A stretch of 30,511 nt of DNA from a virus: the IMG/VR virus record IMGVR_UViG_3300025305_000089, positions 1 through 30,511 of that record; one strand, given 5' to 3'. Shown one piece after another: positions 7,487 through 15,789 of the stretch. Made by a program: the position numbers and the translations under genes. How positions within the stretch are numbered: position 1 is the stretch's first letter; every line of letters starts with the position of its first letter. The notes below the pieces were generated by a model that worked only from the letters and a program-made list of their open reading frames with translations, did not search any database and was not told the DNA's origin.

Positions 7487-10400
7487 TATGCTGCCTCAAA
7501 TATATCAATTATCTCAGGAGTATACACCATGCCTCCATCTTTTCTATGAGTTTTATGTGGTAATAACATTTCCGGTGTCAACTTTATAGCAAAAGATTCA
7601 GTATATGTATCTGGTCCAGTTTTTACTTTTATTTTTTTTACTTCTGAATTATTCTCTTTGGCCGCGCGTATTAATGCTTTTTCCAATACGGAAGTGTAAT
7701 GTTTTGGCTCGGCCGCTTTTACTATGTAATCAGCTCCTCCTCCAAGTTCATGTGCATATTGTCTTGCCTCGTCTTTGGAAGCGAATTTTCCTTTTATCAC
7801 TCTTCCATCGCGATCCACAATCTGCCACGTCTTTGGCGCCACGGCGTTGGGACCGCCGTAAAACTCATCCATTCCTATTCCTTTCATGTCCTTTGTCCTT
7901 TGGGAAATCGGAACGGAAACGTCTCCTGCCTGACCGTAACGATCTCTAATAAGTTTGCTTGGTGAAATGGCGTACCAGGTTGCCGCATCATCGGCCTTCT
8001 CGACAAACAATCTTTCCGCCGCCTGATACAAGTCGCGCTTGATGAGAGTTTCCCCCCACTCATTTCTGTCCTTGAACGGAACATTGGGTTGTAAGATCTT
8101 CATTGATTCTTCACTCAAGGACTTTTCTAATTCACCCAGCATTTTTGTTTCCGTTACCCGTGCGGCCTCCGCTCGTTTCATCAGCTCCTTGGACGGCCAC
8201 TTTCCTGCCGCCGCTAGCTCCGTGAAAATCTTCTGTGTCTTGGCGAACTCATCCATGAACATCTGCATCTCCTGCGCGGTCTGAAAGATCGGACGAAAGA
8301 TAGTTTTGTTTTTAAGAAAATACTCAGCGACTTCGGGGTTCATGTTGTTGAAGCGTCCTTGATACCCTCTTGACTCTCTCAACATTTCCTGTTCCCTGAA
8401 TATTTTATTCTTGTCTATGAGATCCCCCAAGGCCTCCTTGAACTTTTCCTCCATTCGCTTGGCGTTCTGCAAGACATCGGATTGAATCTCATCGGCGAAT
8501 GTCACGCGGATCTCCTCCCCCTTTGACGCCTGTTTCATTTTATCCAGCTTGAATTTGTCGGCCGTCAGTTTGTCTTCAAACTGCTTTATTTGTTTGAGAA
8601 GGGGTTCGTCCAAAGCTTCCAGATCAAAGGTAAATTGATTAACAGTGTCTTTGATTTCCCTGCTGGTTAATTGATCTATAGGTCGTAGATCAATTTCTCC
8701 TTTTCTAAATAATTTACTGTAGGCCGACGCGTAGAGTCCATTCACCTGACTTTGAACCTTATTCACATTTTTGGAAATAAGTTTCATCTGCTTAGGATCA
8801 ATGGTCGTGGTAATTCCCTTTTCAACGGGAAGCTTCGCCATGCGATCCGAGAGCCGCGACCAACCGATCACGTACCTCTCACTGAAACCATGAGTCGGTC
8901 CTTCAAATGTTGAAAGCTTTCCTGGATCCAGAGGAATGTGCTTAGGATCAAGATACAGAACGGATTCACGGTATGTTCCAGGAATCAATCCCGTCTCCAT
9001 GTTTCCCCCGGCGTACTTCGCCTCCTTGTCTCCAAGCCATCCGTAATTGACGGTTTCCACCTTACGCATCGGGGACTGGCGAATAATTTCCAGCATTTCA
9101 TTCTTGATCAAAGGCGTTCCGTTCTTCTCCGCCATTGCAACGTAGCGCGATAAAATATTGTCCTCCAGTTCCGGTTTGGAAATTCCACGCGTGTGTAAAA
9201 ACTTAAACAATTCGTCGACTGTCGCAAAACTCTCCGGCGTGTTGGGATCCATCATCTTCGCTTCCACATTGGAATAGAACACTGACTCCGCCGCCTCGGG
9301 CGAATCCGAAATAGGCTTCAAGGGCTTTTTCTTCACTGCCGTGGTTGTGGTTGCTATATCCTCGACAACCTCCTCCACAGGCTTTTTAGCTGTTAAGCCC
9401 AGTTTCTCGGTGATTGTCCTGAGAATACCTTGTTCATTTTTAGTTAAATTCTGTGCGAGGATCTTGGCCTTTTCCACACCGCCCACGGCCCAGATAGGAA
9501 CTTTTCCTAAAAGATTGGCCACTTCCACTTCTTCATAGCCCGCGTCCTTCGCCGCTTGAAAAACGTCCCTTTTACTTGGAATACTTGGAATCTTTTTAGT
9601 TTCCTCAAACAAGTCCAAGTCCTGAGGTAATTCAAATGGACTAAGATCCAAATCCAATTCCTTTAAATCAAAATAAGGGTCATCCCCCGCAACCCCTGAA
9701 CTCAATTCCTCGGGATCCCCTCCGTAAGCCAGACCAGGTGGTGGGCCAACAGCAGGTGTTGTGTCTTCACTGTACAGTACAATATCTTCCTTATCCGCCC
9801 ATCCCTTGATGATCTCGTCCACATCTCCAGTTGGTTCTATTGTTTGAGGACCTTCATGACTTTTGGAAGAAATCTCTGCTATATGGTCTGCCATTTTTTC
9901 TAATTCTTCTTCATTAATATTTGCTGTTGACGCCAATGTATGTATCACATTAGCTCTCATTGGGTGTTTTGGATTTGTAAAGAAATTAAGCATTCCTTTT
10001 ACACCGTATCCTTGAACTAACCATAAAGGCTCCAGAACTGGCAAGAACTCCGTAAGAAACTCCGTTGAAACGTGAAGCATTTTTTTCCAGGGAAGCTCTG
10101 TAACTTTAGATTTAAGACGAATGTCTTTAAAATCCTCGCTGGTCAATGCTCCTCCCATCCCTTCATTCATTTCAGCGACCTCTGCTTGTACAATCTCGTC
10201 CGTTGTCATGCCTTCCTTATATTTGTCGCTTCTTTCTCTAAAATGCTGTGCCGTATGACCAAATAGGGCTTCTGAAATATTCAAAAGCAATCGGGGAGAG
10301 GCTTGTGCGTAGGCGGATGCTTTCTGAACAGTAGATGATTCAGGGTCTTCGATAATTGCATCAAGCTCCGCAAATGTTCCTGGATCCCAGTCTTCTCCTG

Positions 10401-10641
10401 CTATTTTTTTAACAGGATTGGCTAGGCCTTCAAACACATTAGCAATACCTGTAGCAACACCGCCCTCCAATGTTTGTCGCGTTTTTTTGGCGTTTTGGTG
10501 TTTTTCCCAATCCGTCAACTCTCTTTGTCCCCAGAACTCGGGTTTTACACGAATGTCCTTTTTCAGCCATTCATTAATTTTTCCCAGTACGCCTGGTTCT
10601 TCCGTAATCTGTTCCTCAAAAATATCTACATCATCCGCCAT
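7486..10641 (-). CDS. Large virion-type polyvalent protein with EIQSD motif
   Basis: A 1051-residue protein between portal and terminase. The N-terminus has VDIFEEQITEEPG, resembling a motif in the next gene upstream. Residues about 300-430 are acidic and low in structure. In the C-terminal half, VTFADEIQSDVLQNAKRMEE is followed by a long coiled region, then VPFKDRNEWGETLIKRDLYQ and WYAISPSKLIRDRYG. In order and wording these resemble an EIQSD-containing domain found in large polyvalent phage and mobile-element proteins. Such proteins are often carried in the head and ejected with DNA. It ends with EIIDIFEAA. No protease or transglycosylase motif was seen. Internal virion or ejection protein is the best guess. 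Confidence 0.55.
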   Translation of the reverse strand: MADDVDIFEEQITEEPGVLGKINEWLKKDIRVKPEFWGQRELTDWEKHQNAKKTRQTLEGGVATGIANVFEGLANPVKKIAGEDWDPGTFAELDAIIEDPESSTVQKASAYAQASPRLLLNISEALFGHTAQHFRERSDKYKEGMTTDEIVQAEVAEMNEGMGGALTSEDFKDIRLKSKVTELPWKKMLHVSTEFLTEFLPVLEPLWLVQGYGVKGMLNFFTNPKHPMRANVIHTLASTANINEEELEKMADHIAEISSKSHEGPQTIEPTGDVDEIIKGWADKEDIVLYSEDTTPAVGPPPGLAYGGDPEELSSGVAGDDPYFDLKELDLDLSPFELPQDLDLFEETKKIPSIPSKRDVFQAAKDAGYEEVEVANLLGKVPIWAVGGVEKAKILAQNLTKNEQGILRTITEKLGLTAKKPVEEVVEDIATTTTAVKKKPLKPISDSPEAAESVFYSNVEAKMMDPNTPESFATVDELFKFLHTRGISKPELEDNILSRYVAMAEKNGTPLIKNEMLEIIRQSPMRKVETVNYGWLGDKEAKYAGGNMETGLIPGTYRESVLYLDPKHIPLDPGKLSTFEGPTHGFSERYVIGWSRLSDRMAKLPVEKGITTTIDPKQMKLISKNVNKVQSQVNGLYASAYSKLFRKGEIDLRPIDQLTSREIKDTVNQFTFDLEALDEPLLKQIKQFEDKLTADKFKLDKMKQASKGEEIRVTFADEIQSDVLQNAKRMEEKFKEALGDLIDKNKIFREQEMLRESRGYQGRFNNMNPEVAEYFLKNKTIFRPIFQTAQEMQMFMDEFAKTQKIFTELAAAGKWPSKELMKRAEAARVTETKMLGELEKSLSEESMKILQPNVPFKDRNEWGETLIKRDLYQAAERLFVEKADDAATWYAISPSKLIRDRYGQAGDVSVPISQRTKDMKGIGMDEFYGGPNAVAPKTWQIVDRDGRVIKGKFASKDEARQYAHELGGGADYIVKAAEPKHYTSVLEKALIRAAKENNSEVKKIKVKTGPDTYTESFAIKLTPEMLLPHKTHRKDGGMVYTPEIIDIFEAA

Positions 10642-12280
10642 TATTATATCCTATCACTTCTTCAATCGAAGCGAAACCCCCATCTGCGTATTCAAATAAT
10701 TGTTTAGCTATGTCTGGAGGTAACTCTCCACCAGCGGCATCAATGAAAGGTTGGTACATCTGACCGACTTCTTCCGCTGTTTTTTCTAGTGATTTTCCAG
10801 CGCTAGGCAGATTCTTCTCATATACAATGAAATCAGTTTCAATGAGTTTTTTAGTAGTATCATCTAATTGCAAATAATCTATCAAGCGTACATTAGAGGC
10901 TGTATTGTCCCCTGTCTTGACTACAACGTGAGGCATTCCAATTCCAAAATCTGTGTTTGGATTTGTTTTTTTAAAATTATTAACAATAGTTTGTATGTCC
11001 TGTTTTATATCCAGTGCTTCTCTGTACTTTTTATTTATTACTAAGTTAATCATTTTTTCATTAAGTTTAAAAACCTCGTCTTCCATAGCACTTTTATTTT
11101 TCACTGCGGCGTTCACTGGTGTCATACCAGGTGCGAGTGTTTCCCCCTTATGGGATCCTTTTATAATCAGTCGTAAATTAGGTTTCTGATTTGTTCCACC
11201 AAAACGAATAGGTGTAATATGATCAATATCAAACCCTCCTGCTACATTTTTCTTAATAGGCTCTAAAAAATCACTTATTATAGGATCACGGTATATGGAA
11301 GATTTAGCGGAATTCCATGTTCCATCAAGATCCAGTAATTGGGTTTTTGCGTGCTTTAAGGCCAATCCCGTTGTCCTGTCCCCTATGGCAGTTTGTTCCC
11401 AAGCAGCTTTATTGGATTGTATGCCTCCTCTGGTTATATCTTTTTGTACACCACTTGCACCATAGCGCAGGGTGGTGGGAAGATGCTCTAGTTTTATATT
11501 GCTTCCTTGAAAGTCAAGCATTAGTTGCGCCAAATCTCTATCAGTCTGATATTTATTACTGCCTCCCGTCCCCTTAAAGGTACCGGGAAATATTTGTTTA
11601 TATTCATTTGCAAATGCTCTACTAAACTCCTGGTCACTCCATTTATAATTTTCTGGTTGTAAAGCTTTGGTATTTTCCAAAATTTCAAGAATCTTTCTTT
11701 TTGTGTGTAGGGAAGGTATTTTCATTACATACCCCGTATCTGGATCTATTCGTTCGGGCGTCAACGCCTTTATAATTTCTTTATTATCTTGAGTTGTACT
11801 TTTAACTTTAAACTCTTGTGAAAGTATACCGCTCTGAGGTTGAGTTTTAATCCAGTCCTTGTATTTTATGCCAGCAGCATTTTCTACGCTCTTCCAATTA
11901 TGACCAACATAACCGAGCTCATTGGCCACCGCTTCTTTTGTTTTTTGACCGGAAGCTATTAACTCAAACTGTTCCAGTAAATGTTTTTGTTTATCTTCAA
12001 CACTTAAAGCGTGCCAGGGTTCTCTTTTCTTTGGATCAACCTTGGCTTTGGCTCTTTGATACTTTTCTTGTGCAGGTGTCTTAATGATTTTTTCTTCAAA
12101 GATATCTACAATATCTTCCGTAGCGGGTTTTGTTTCAACCTTGGTTTTCGCCGGTAATTTTTCCACAGTGGAAGGCTTTTTTTTAAATCCTTTAATTAAA
12201 TCTATTAAAGCATCCAGGCCATGTTTTGCAACCGGAGCAACGGCTTCAACATATTTTAGTAAGGGGTATGGGTTTCCCAT
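10631..12280 (-). CDS. Virion-type protein with HNH-like motif
   Basis: A 549-residue protein directly downstream of the large terminase, overlapping it as TAATG; its own end overlaps the next gene by 11 nt. It has VDIFEEKIIKTPA near residues 58-70, a helical region around 85-140, and near residues 350-375 the phrase GGFDIDHITPIRFGGTNQK followed by NLRLI. D-H-x-x-P-x-x-x-G-G-x-x-x-x-x-N-L is the core of HNH nucleases, so a nuclease domain is possible, although a second metal-binding His was not confirmed. The C-terminus, YADGGFASIEEVIG, resembles Gly-rich ends of internal virion proteins. An ejected or head-associated protein with nuclease potential is an inference. Confidence 0.5.
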   Translation of the reverse strand: MGNPYPLLKYVEAVAPVAKHGLDALIDLIKGFKKKPSTVEKLPAKTKVETKPATEDIVDIFEEKIIKTPAQEKYQRAKAKVDPKKREPWHALSVEDKQKHLLEQFELIASGQKTKEAVANELGYVGHNWKSVENAAGIKYKDWIKTQPQSGILSQEFKVKSTTQDNKEIIKALTPERIDPDTGYVMKIPSLHTKRKILEILENTKALQPENYKWSDQEFSRAFANEYKQIFPGTFKGTGGSNKYQTDRDLAQLMLDFQGSNIKLEHLPTTLRYGASGVQKDITRGGIQSNKAAWEQTAIGDRTTGLALKHAKTQLLDLDGTWNSAKSSIYRDPIISDFLEPIKKNVAGGFDIDHITPIRFGGTNQKPNLRLIIKGSHKGETLAPGMTPVNAAVKNKSAMEDEVFKLNEKMINLVINKKYREALDIKQDIQTIVNNFKKTNPNTDFGIGMPHVVVKTGDNTASNVRLIDYLQLDDTTKKLIETDFIVYEKNLPSAGKSLEKTAEEVGQMYQPFIDAAGGELPPDIAKQLFEYADGGFASIEEVIGYNNGG

Positions 12281-13722
12281 TAGTAATACTGTCTTGGTTC
12301 GATATACATCGGCTCATCCTTGTAGTCGGATTCGAGTTGAACAAAATTTCCCTGACGGAAGCGCAGGAGAGCCTGCGTGGTTGAATCCACTAAATCATCA
12401 TGCTCACCATAAGGGAAAGCGGCGCATTCTTCAATCACTTCCTCCGCCCACCTCTCGTCCGGACACCATATGTGCCCCGCCTCGAAAAGGGGAGCGACCG
12501 AGTTGACGCGGACATGCTTGTCCTGTCCCTTGCTCGGCGTATAGGTCACAACGGGTATGCCCACCTGGCGCAGCTCGTGCGTCAATGGCAGTCCGCTGGC
12601 CTTGGCCTCAATCAGAATTGTTTCGGGTTCCCAGTACTTGTACTGTTCCAGCGCGATCCTTTTCAGTTCGGGAAAATCCCACCTTCCCTTTCGCATCGCC
12701 ACCAGGATCAGGTGAGGCGGTCCGTGCTCCACGGGACGGAAAACACCCCACGTGGTAATGGCACTAAAGTCCGCCGTTTCCTTTTTCGAATAGGCTGTAT
12801 CCAGGCTCTGGATGACATGCACCAAATCGGGAATCTTCTCCCTTGTCCACATCTTCCACCATTCCCGCTTGATGATTGATCCTTCCTCACTCGTCGGAGC
12901 CTGCTGCCACTGGGCTTGCCACTTCTGCTCGGACAGGGACGCTTTCACGCCTTCCAGTTCCTTCAGATTCCAGTACTCAGGCCACATCGGCTTGTCATTA
13001 AGGATGGCCGGAAACTCCACAATCTCCCACTGATCCGCCTTCGGCTCGCTCTGGGCTTTGAGAAGCATTCCCGTCAAATCCTTCATGCTCCATCTCGTCA
13101 TGACAATAACGATGGCACCACCAGGCTGAAGCCTCTGCCTCGGTCCTGAGGTATACCATTCCCATGCGTTGTCCAAAGCTGTCTCAGAAAGGGCATCCTG
13201 CTCGGAGTGGGGATCATCAATGACCAGCAAATCGGCTCCACGACCGGTGATCGCGCCCCCCGTTCCCGCAGCGAAGTACTCCCCGCCCTTGTTTGTCTCC
13301 CAACGGCCCGCGGCCTTGGAATCCTGTGATAAAGTCACACCAGGGAAAACATCCTTAAAATCCTGTTGCTCAAAAAGATTACGCACTTTTCTACCAAATC
13401 GATAGGAAAGCTCTGCGGTATGGGTAGTTTGAATAATTTTTAATTTAGGGTTCAGCCCCATCATCCAACCAGGAAACAAATTAGAAGCAAACTCTGATTT
13501 GGTATGTCTAGGAGGCATATTAACAATTAAGCGTTTAATCTCTCCACGTGAAACAGCTTCAAGTTTTTTTGCAATAACACGATGATGTGAACCTACAATA
13601 AATTCAGGCCATACTTTTTTTACAAAAGTTAAGAAGGAGGAACGGGACTCCTTAGCCACTTTTAGTTGAAGATTCCTTAATTCATATTTTAATAAGTCAG
13701 TTGGAATTGTTTTTGAAATCAT
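12280..13722 (-). CDS. Terminase large subunit
   Basis: A 480-residue packaging motor and nuclease. The ATPase has a Walker A-like loop at residues 68-80 (NMPPRHTKSEFAS), a common variant in phage terminases, and Walker B at 165-171 (LLVIDDP), followed by the coupling region. The C-terminal RNase H-like nuclease shows its acidic residues in SLDTAYSKK (about 310), LIEAKASG (about 370) and HDDLVDS (about 447). Length is normal. The ATG at 13722 has no Shine-Dalgarno sequence, and a predicted promoter places the transcript start at or next to it, so the mRNA may be leaderless. The small subunit gene lies about 4.5 kb upstream rather than next to it. Confidence 0.93.
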   Translation of the reverse strand: MISKTIPTDLLKYELRNLQLKVAKESRSSFLTFVKKVWPEFIVGSHHRVIAKKLEAVSRGEIKRLIVNMPPRHTKSEFASNLFPGWMMGLNPKLKIIQTTHTAELSYRFGRKVRNLFEQQDFKDVFPGVTLSQDSKAAGRWETNKGGEYFAAGTGGAITGRGADLLVIDDPHSEQDALSETALDNAWEWYTSGPRQRLQPGGAIVIVMTRWSMKDLTGMLLKAQSEPKADQWEIVEFPAILNDKPMWPEYWNLKELEGVKASLSEQKWQAQWQQAPTSEEGSIIKREWWKMWTREKIPDLVHVIQSLDTAYSKKETADFSAITTWGVFRPVEHGPPHLILVAMRKGRWDFPELKRIALEQYKYWEPETILIEAKASGLPLTHELRQVGIPVVTYTPSKGQDKHVRVNSVAPLFEAGHIWCPDERWAEEVIEECAAFPYGEHDDLVDSTTQALLRFRQGNFVQLESDYKDEPMYIEPRQYY

Positions 13723-13728
13723 AAAAAA

Positions 13729-13756
13729 GTTATAACATAATCTCTGTTCGTGTAAA
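13729..13756 (-). promoter_or_regulatory. Predicted sigma70-like promoter for the terL late operon
   Basis: On the minus strand a -35-like TTTACA (13756-13751) and a -10-like TATAAC (13734-13729) are separated by 16 nt. Only 6 nt lie between the -10 and the ATG of the terminase gene, so initiation would fall on or beside the start codon. A terminator lies upstream at 13898-13925, so the late operon needs its own promoter. Prediction by eye. Confidence 0.5.
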
Positions 13757-13897
13757 ACTCTCCACTAAAGGGAAACTCTCGAGCGACCAGCTGCATTTAG
13801 GGGGTGTAGGGGTGTTAACATACTGTATTTGGTGTTTGAAGTCGATCGTAAGTACCTAAAGCTCTGGAGGAAGCAGGCGGAGTTGCCTGTTCAGGCA

Positions 13898-13925
13898 TAA
13901 AAAAAGGGCGGATAAACCGCCCTTC
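13898..13925 (-). terminator. Rho-independent terminator after the small membrane protein gene
   Basis: An 8-bp perfect stem (AAGGGCGG with CCGCCCTT, loop of 5) followed on the minus strand by seven T residues. It lies 20 nt after the stop at 13946 and separates the accessory island from the terminase operon. Just beyond it, 13874-13896 holds CAGGC, GCCTG and CAGGC in series, which can form two mutually exclusive small hairpins. The rest of 13723-13897 holds only the terL promoter and two doubtful short frames. Confidence 0.85.
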
Positions 13926-13945
13926 TGCCAGTCCCCTAGAGGAAA

Positions 13946-14113
13946 CTATTCAGTATCGTGTACAAATTCATAGGACTTGATCCAACAAATAGATAAAATT
14001 ATCAACACTACATCATTAAGTAGTGTGTATTTCATAAAGTTATAGTCGGTTAATAGGAAAGCGATCATTAAAGAGCAAACCATTAACATAATCATTTTAA
14101 TATGTTTATTCAT
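13946..14113 (-). CDS. Small two-helix membrane protein
   Basis: A 55-residue protein with two predicted transmembrane helices: residues about 7-22 (MIMLMVCSLMIAFLL) and about 33-45 (NDVVLIILSICWI). Its ATG overlaps the TGA of the upstream gene (ATGA), so it is translationally coupled to the 93-residue protein. It is followed 20 nt later by a strong terminator, so it is the last gene of the cassette transcribed from the promoter at 14416-14444. I do not recognise a family. Small membrane proteins in such positions may act in superinfection exclusion or lysis control, but nothing here shows it. Confidence 0.6.
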   Translation of the reverse strand: MNKHIKMIMLMVCSLMIAFLLTDYNFMKYTLLNDVVLIILSICWIKSYEFVHDTE

Positions 14114-14391
14114 CTGTTTTGAAACTCCCTCATCTTAGCTTGACCATTAGCAATTAAATTCTCTGCCCAAGCCTTAACCTCTGCACTTGCATTGGGGTTA
14201 AGTATTAATTCCTCAACCTCTGACTCTAACCATTTATAGAGTGCTTTCCAATTCAAATTAATAGTAATACTTTCTTGTTGGTTATCAACATCAGTATTAT
14301 TAGGATTAGTTGGTTGAGTGTTTTGTCTTAAACCGATTGTCTGATTTAAAACTGTTAGTCTATTTTGTAAGTCATTATTATTATCTGGCAT
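14110..14391 (-). CDS. Asn/Gln-rich small protein, unknown function
   Basis: A 93-residue protein. Residues 1-40 are polar and Asn/Gln/Thr-rich, probably disordered. Residues about 45-93 form a likely helical domain with NWKALYKWLESEVEELIL and AEVKAWAENLIANGQAKM. A GAGAGG-type ribosome-binding site precedes the ATG. It is the first gene of a two-gene cassette with its own promoter (14416-14444) and terminator (13898-13925). No recognised domain. It resembles the neighbouring island genes in being short, unknown and separately transcribed. Confidence 0.6.
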   Translation of the reverse strand: MPDNNNDLQNRLTVLNQTIGLRQNTQPTNPNNTDVDNQQESITINLNWKALYKWLESEVEELILNPNASAEVKAWAENLIANGQAKMREFQNR

Positions 14392-14415
14392 TTATGACCT
14401 CTCTTTCTATCTACC

Positions 14416-14444
14416 TTATTAATCCCATTACATTTGATAGTCAA
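14416..14444 (-). promoter_or_regulatory. Promoter P1 of the TGGGA family
   Basis: Minus-strand -35 TTGACT (14444-14439) and -10 TAATAA (14421-14416), spacer 17 nt, with the conserved box TAATGGGA ending one base before the -10. It lies about 25 nt upstream of the ATG at 14391. Four other promoters in the window share the TGGGA box. Confidence 0.75.
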
Positions 14445-14513
14445 ACTTTAATTTATCTTTTTTCTTTTTATTTTTTTACTTGACAAAAGTCAGAACGCCG
14501 TGCGGGGAACTTT

Positions 14514-14717
14514 ACTATACTATAGTACTCCAAGTTTCTTGGGTGACAATGGAATGGAGGTCAGCTGCTGCCAGCTGCGCGGGAACACTACTACTATAAA
14601 GCAAGGAATTCCCTGGTTTCAATGGAATGGAGGAACACAATCTTCCACACCCCCTGGGGAAGCCTTAACTATACTAATACCCACTTCCAAGTTTCTTGAT
14701 CGACAATGCAATGGACA
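14514..14717. repeat. Repeat block 1: three box A/box B pairs
   Basis: In the 374-nt gene-free stretch 14392-14765. Box A copies (like ACTATACTATAG, plus-strand reading) are at 14514-14525, 14588-14600 (degenerate) and 14668-14679. Box B copies (like CAATGGAATGGAGG) are at 14547-14560, 14620-14633 and 14704-14717. Start-to-start distances are 33, 32 and 36 nt. The first and third pairs also share CCAAGTTTCTT before box B. CAGCTG occurs twice at 14562-14577. No protein-coding frame of quality lies here. Confidence 0.8.
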
Positions 14718-14718
14718 T

Positions 14719-14750
14719 AAAAAAAGGGCAAAGTTTCCTTTGCCCTTTTT
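14719..14750 (-). terminator. Rho-independent terminator after the 137-residue gene
   Basis: A perfect 13-bp stem (14721-14733 with 14738-14750) capped, on the minus strand, by a GAAA tetraloop and followed by TT. The stem itself ends in five T residues, giving a seven-T run. It lies 15 nt past the stop at 14766. The A-tract on the other side makes it potentially bidirectional. Confidence 0.9.
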
Positions 14751-14765
14751 CACCAGAAAATAATA

Positions 14766-15179
14766 TTAAACAGCTAATTGAAAATCAGATAATTCTCTAG
14801 TTGAGTAACGACCAGAATCTATAGCCACTCGCTTGTCATCTATTGCCATAGCTTGAATAGTTTTATATTGTGTTGGAACTTTGCATTTGTGGTATTCCAA
14901 CTCGCCAAGTTTTTCTTTTACTAAAGCAGTATCAATCTTTGCACCAATCTTTTGAGAGATATGTAAAGAGTAATCTTTGCCATGTAAGAGGTTGGCGTTT
15001 TCGCTGATACCCATATCAATTAATAATTGACGATTTACTTTTAAGAAGTCAGCGATGATCTTTTGCATTATTAACGCTCTGCCATAAGCGTCTGCAATTT
15101 GCATTTTAGCTTTCTTGCTCATATTCTTACCTTGATGAGCTTTTTCTAAAACACTTAATATATTAACAGCTTTTGTCAT
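14766..15179 (-). CDS. Hypothetical island protein, 137 residues
   Basis: A soluble-looking protein starting MTKAVNILSVLEKAHQGKNM. Residues 1-65 look helical (SKKAKMQIADAYGRALIMQK). The C-terminal half has mixed strand and helix character, with YSLHISQKIGAKIDTALVKE and a conserved-looking DDKRVAIDSGRYSTRELSDF end. A GGA-containing ribosome-binding site (AAAGGATAACAA) precedes the ATG. It is a single-gene transcription unit with a promoter at 15215-15243 and a terminator at 14719-14750. I recognise no family. Arrangement and size suggest a moron-type accessory gene. Confidence 0.65.
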   Translation of the reverse strand: MTKAVNILSVLEKAHQGKNMSKKAKMQIADAYGRALIMQKIIADFLKVNRQLLIDMGISENANLLHGKDYSLHISQKIGAKIDTALVKEKLGELEYHKCKVPTQYKTIQAMAIDDKRVAIDSGRYSTRELSDFQLAV

Positions 15180-15214
15180 TTGTTATCCTTTCGACTTTCT
15201 AGTTAATTATATCC

Positions 15215-15243
15215 CTTATATATTATCCCACTTCATTTGTCAA
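15215..15243 (-). promoter_or_regulatory. Promoter P2 of the TGGGA family
   Basis: Minus-strand TTGACA (15243-15238) with a TATAAG -10 (15220-15215) at 17 nt spacing; TATATA two bases upstream is an alternative. The AAGTGGGA box is present but sits four bases closer to the -35 than in P1 and P3-P5, so this copy is the least regular. It precedes the gene starting at 15179. Confidence 0.65.
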
Positions 15244-15298
15244 TAAAATAATTTATTTATTTTTCCAACCGACCTTCCACTCACCTGCTGGGCTTCGG

Positions 15299-15579
15299 TA
15301 TACTATACTAGACGAGGAAATTCACCGAGTTCCAATGGAATGGAGGTAGCTGCGCCCGGGGAAGCACAGTCATCACGCAAATAAGGGCGGAAATCCACGA
15401 ATGTAGCTGATGGAGATGTTCTCTTCATGCCTGGTCGGCGAAGACTCACCATACTAAAGGGCAGAAAACAACGAAACGTGGTCAATGGAATGGAGCGACT
15501 GAAGTGCCGGTTCCCGTGGGCCCATCCTAAACTATACTATAGACAGGGGAAATTCGCCCGATGTACAATGGAATGGAGA
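15299..15579. repeat. Repeat block 2: three box A/box B pairs
   Basis: Within the 468-nt gene-free stretch 15180-15647. Box A is at 15299-15311, 15451-15460 (degenerate) and 15531-15542. Box B is at 15333-15346, 15483-15496 and 15566-15579. Start-to-start distances are 34, 32 and 35 nt. The first and last pairs share a similar linker (AGACGAGGAAATTC and AGACAGGGGAAATTC). A segment at 15500-15530 containing GACTGAAGTGCC recurs before box A in block 4. No convincing coding frame was found. Confidence 0.8.
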
Positions 15580-15588
15580 TATTCTCTT

Positions 15589-15627
15589 TATGCGTGATCC
15601 CGTAAATACTTTTCGGGATCACGCATA
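15589..15627. terminator. Long hairpin after the 46-residue membrane gene
   Basis: A 14-bp uninterrupted stem (15589-15602 with 15614-15627) with an 11-nt loop, about 20 nt past the stop at 15648. It lies where the other island genes have terminators but lacks a T-run on the minus strand, so it may be a processing signal or a weak terminator. Its central 22 nt recur exactly at 19870-19891 beside gcrA. Confidence 0.55.
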
Positions 15628-15647
15628 GGAAATAGTTTACTATGCAG

Positions 15648-15788
15648 CTACGGCGACCAGGGAATCGTAGTCCAGTCCACCAGGTTCATGAGCCCAGCAG
15701 CCAGCAGGATGGTAAACGCCAGGACCGGCTGCGGGAAGCAGAGAAATGCGCCAATGTAAACAATTAAAAGAATGTAGAAGTAATGCAA
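15648..15788 (-). CDS. Small membrane protein, probable TTG start
   Basis: A 46-residue protein from TTG at 15788 that would be almost wholly hydrophobic: residues about 4-18 (FYILLIVYIGAFLCF) and 22-36 (LAFTILLAAGLMNLV) form two transmembrane helices. The TTG is preceded by GGAGG 9 nt upstream and lies 1 nt past the stop of the preceding gene. The alternative ATG at 15836 has no ribosome-binding site and would overlap the upstream gene by 47 nt. Function unknown. It forms a two-gene unit with the 110-residue gene, driven by the promoter upstream of that block. Confidence 0.5.
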   Translation of the reverse strand: MHYFYILLIVYIGAFLCFPQPVLAFTILLAAGLMNLVDWTTIPWSP

Positions 15789-15789
15789 A

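Noticed and set aside
7191-7589. Long plus-strand frames opposite the portal and the 1051-residue gene
   Set aside because: They are antisense to well-supported genes, rich in Ser, Cys, Leu and Phe as expected from complement reading, and lack ribosome-binding sites.
12322-12345. tRNA-like TGG-TTCGA-type sequence near the terL 3' end
   Set aside because: No cloverleaf can be formed, and the bases encode the conserved terL C-terminus. No other tRNA candidate was found in a visual scan.
14552-14722. Possible plus-strand micro-ORFs beginning ATGGAATGG at box B copies
   Set aside because: Downstream reading lengths vary from 4 to about 25 codons and the encoded peptides are unrelated. The box is conserved as DNA, not as a coding start.
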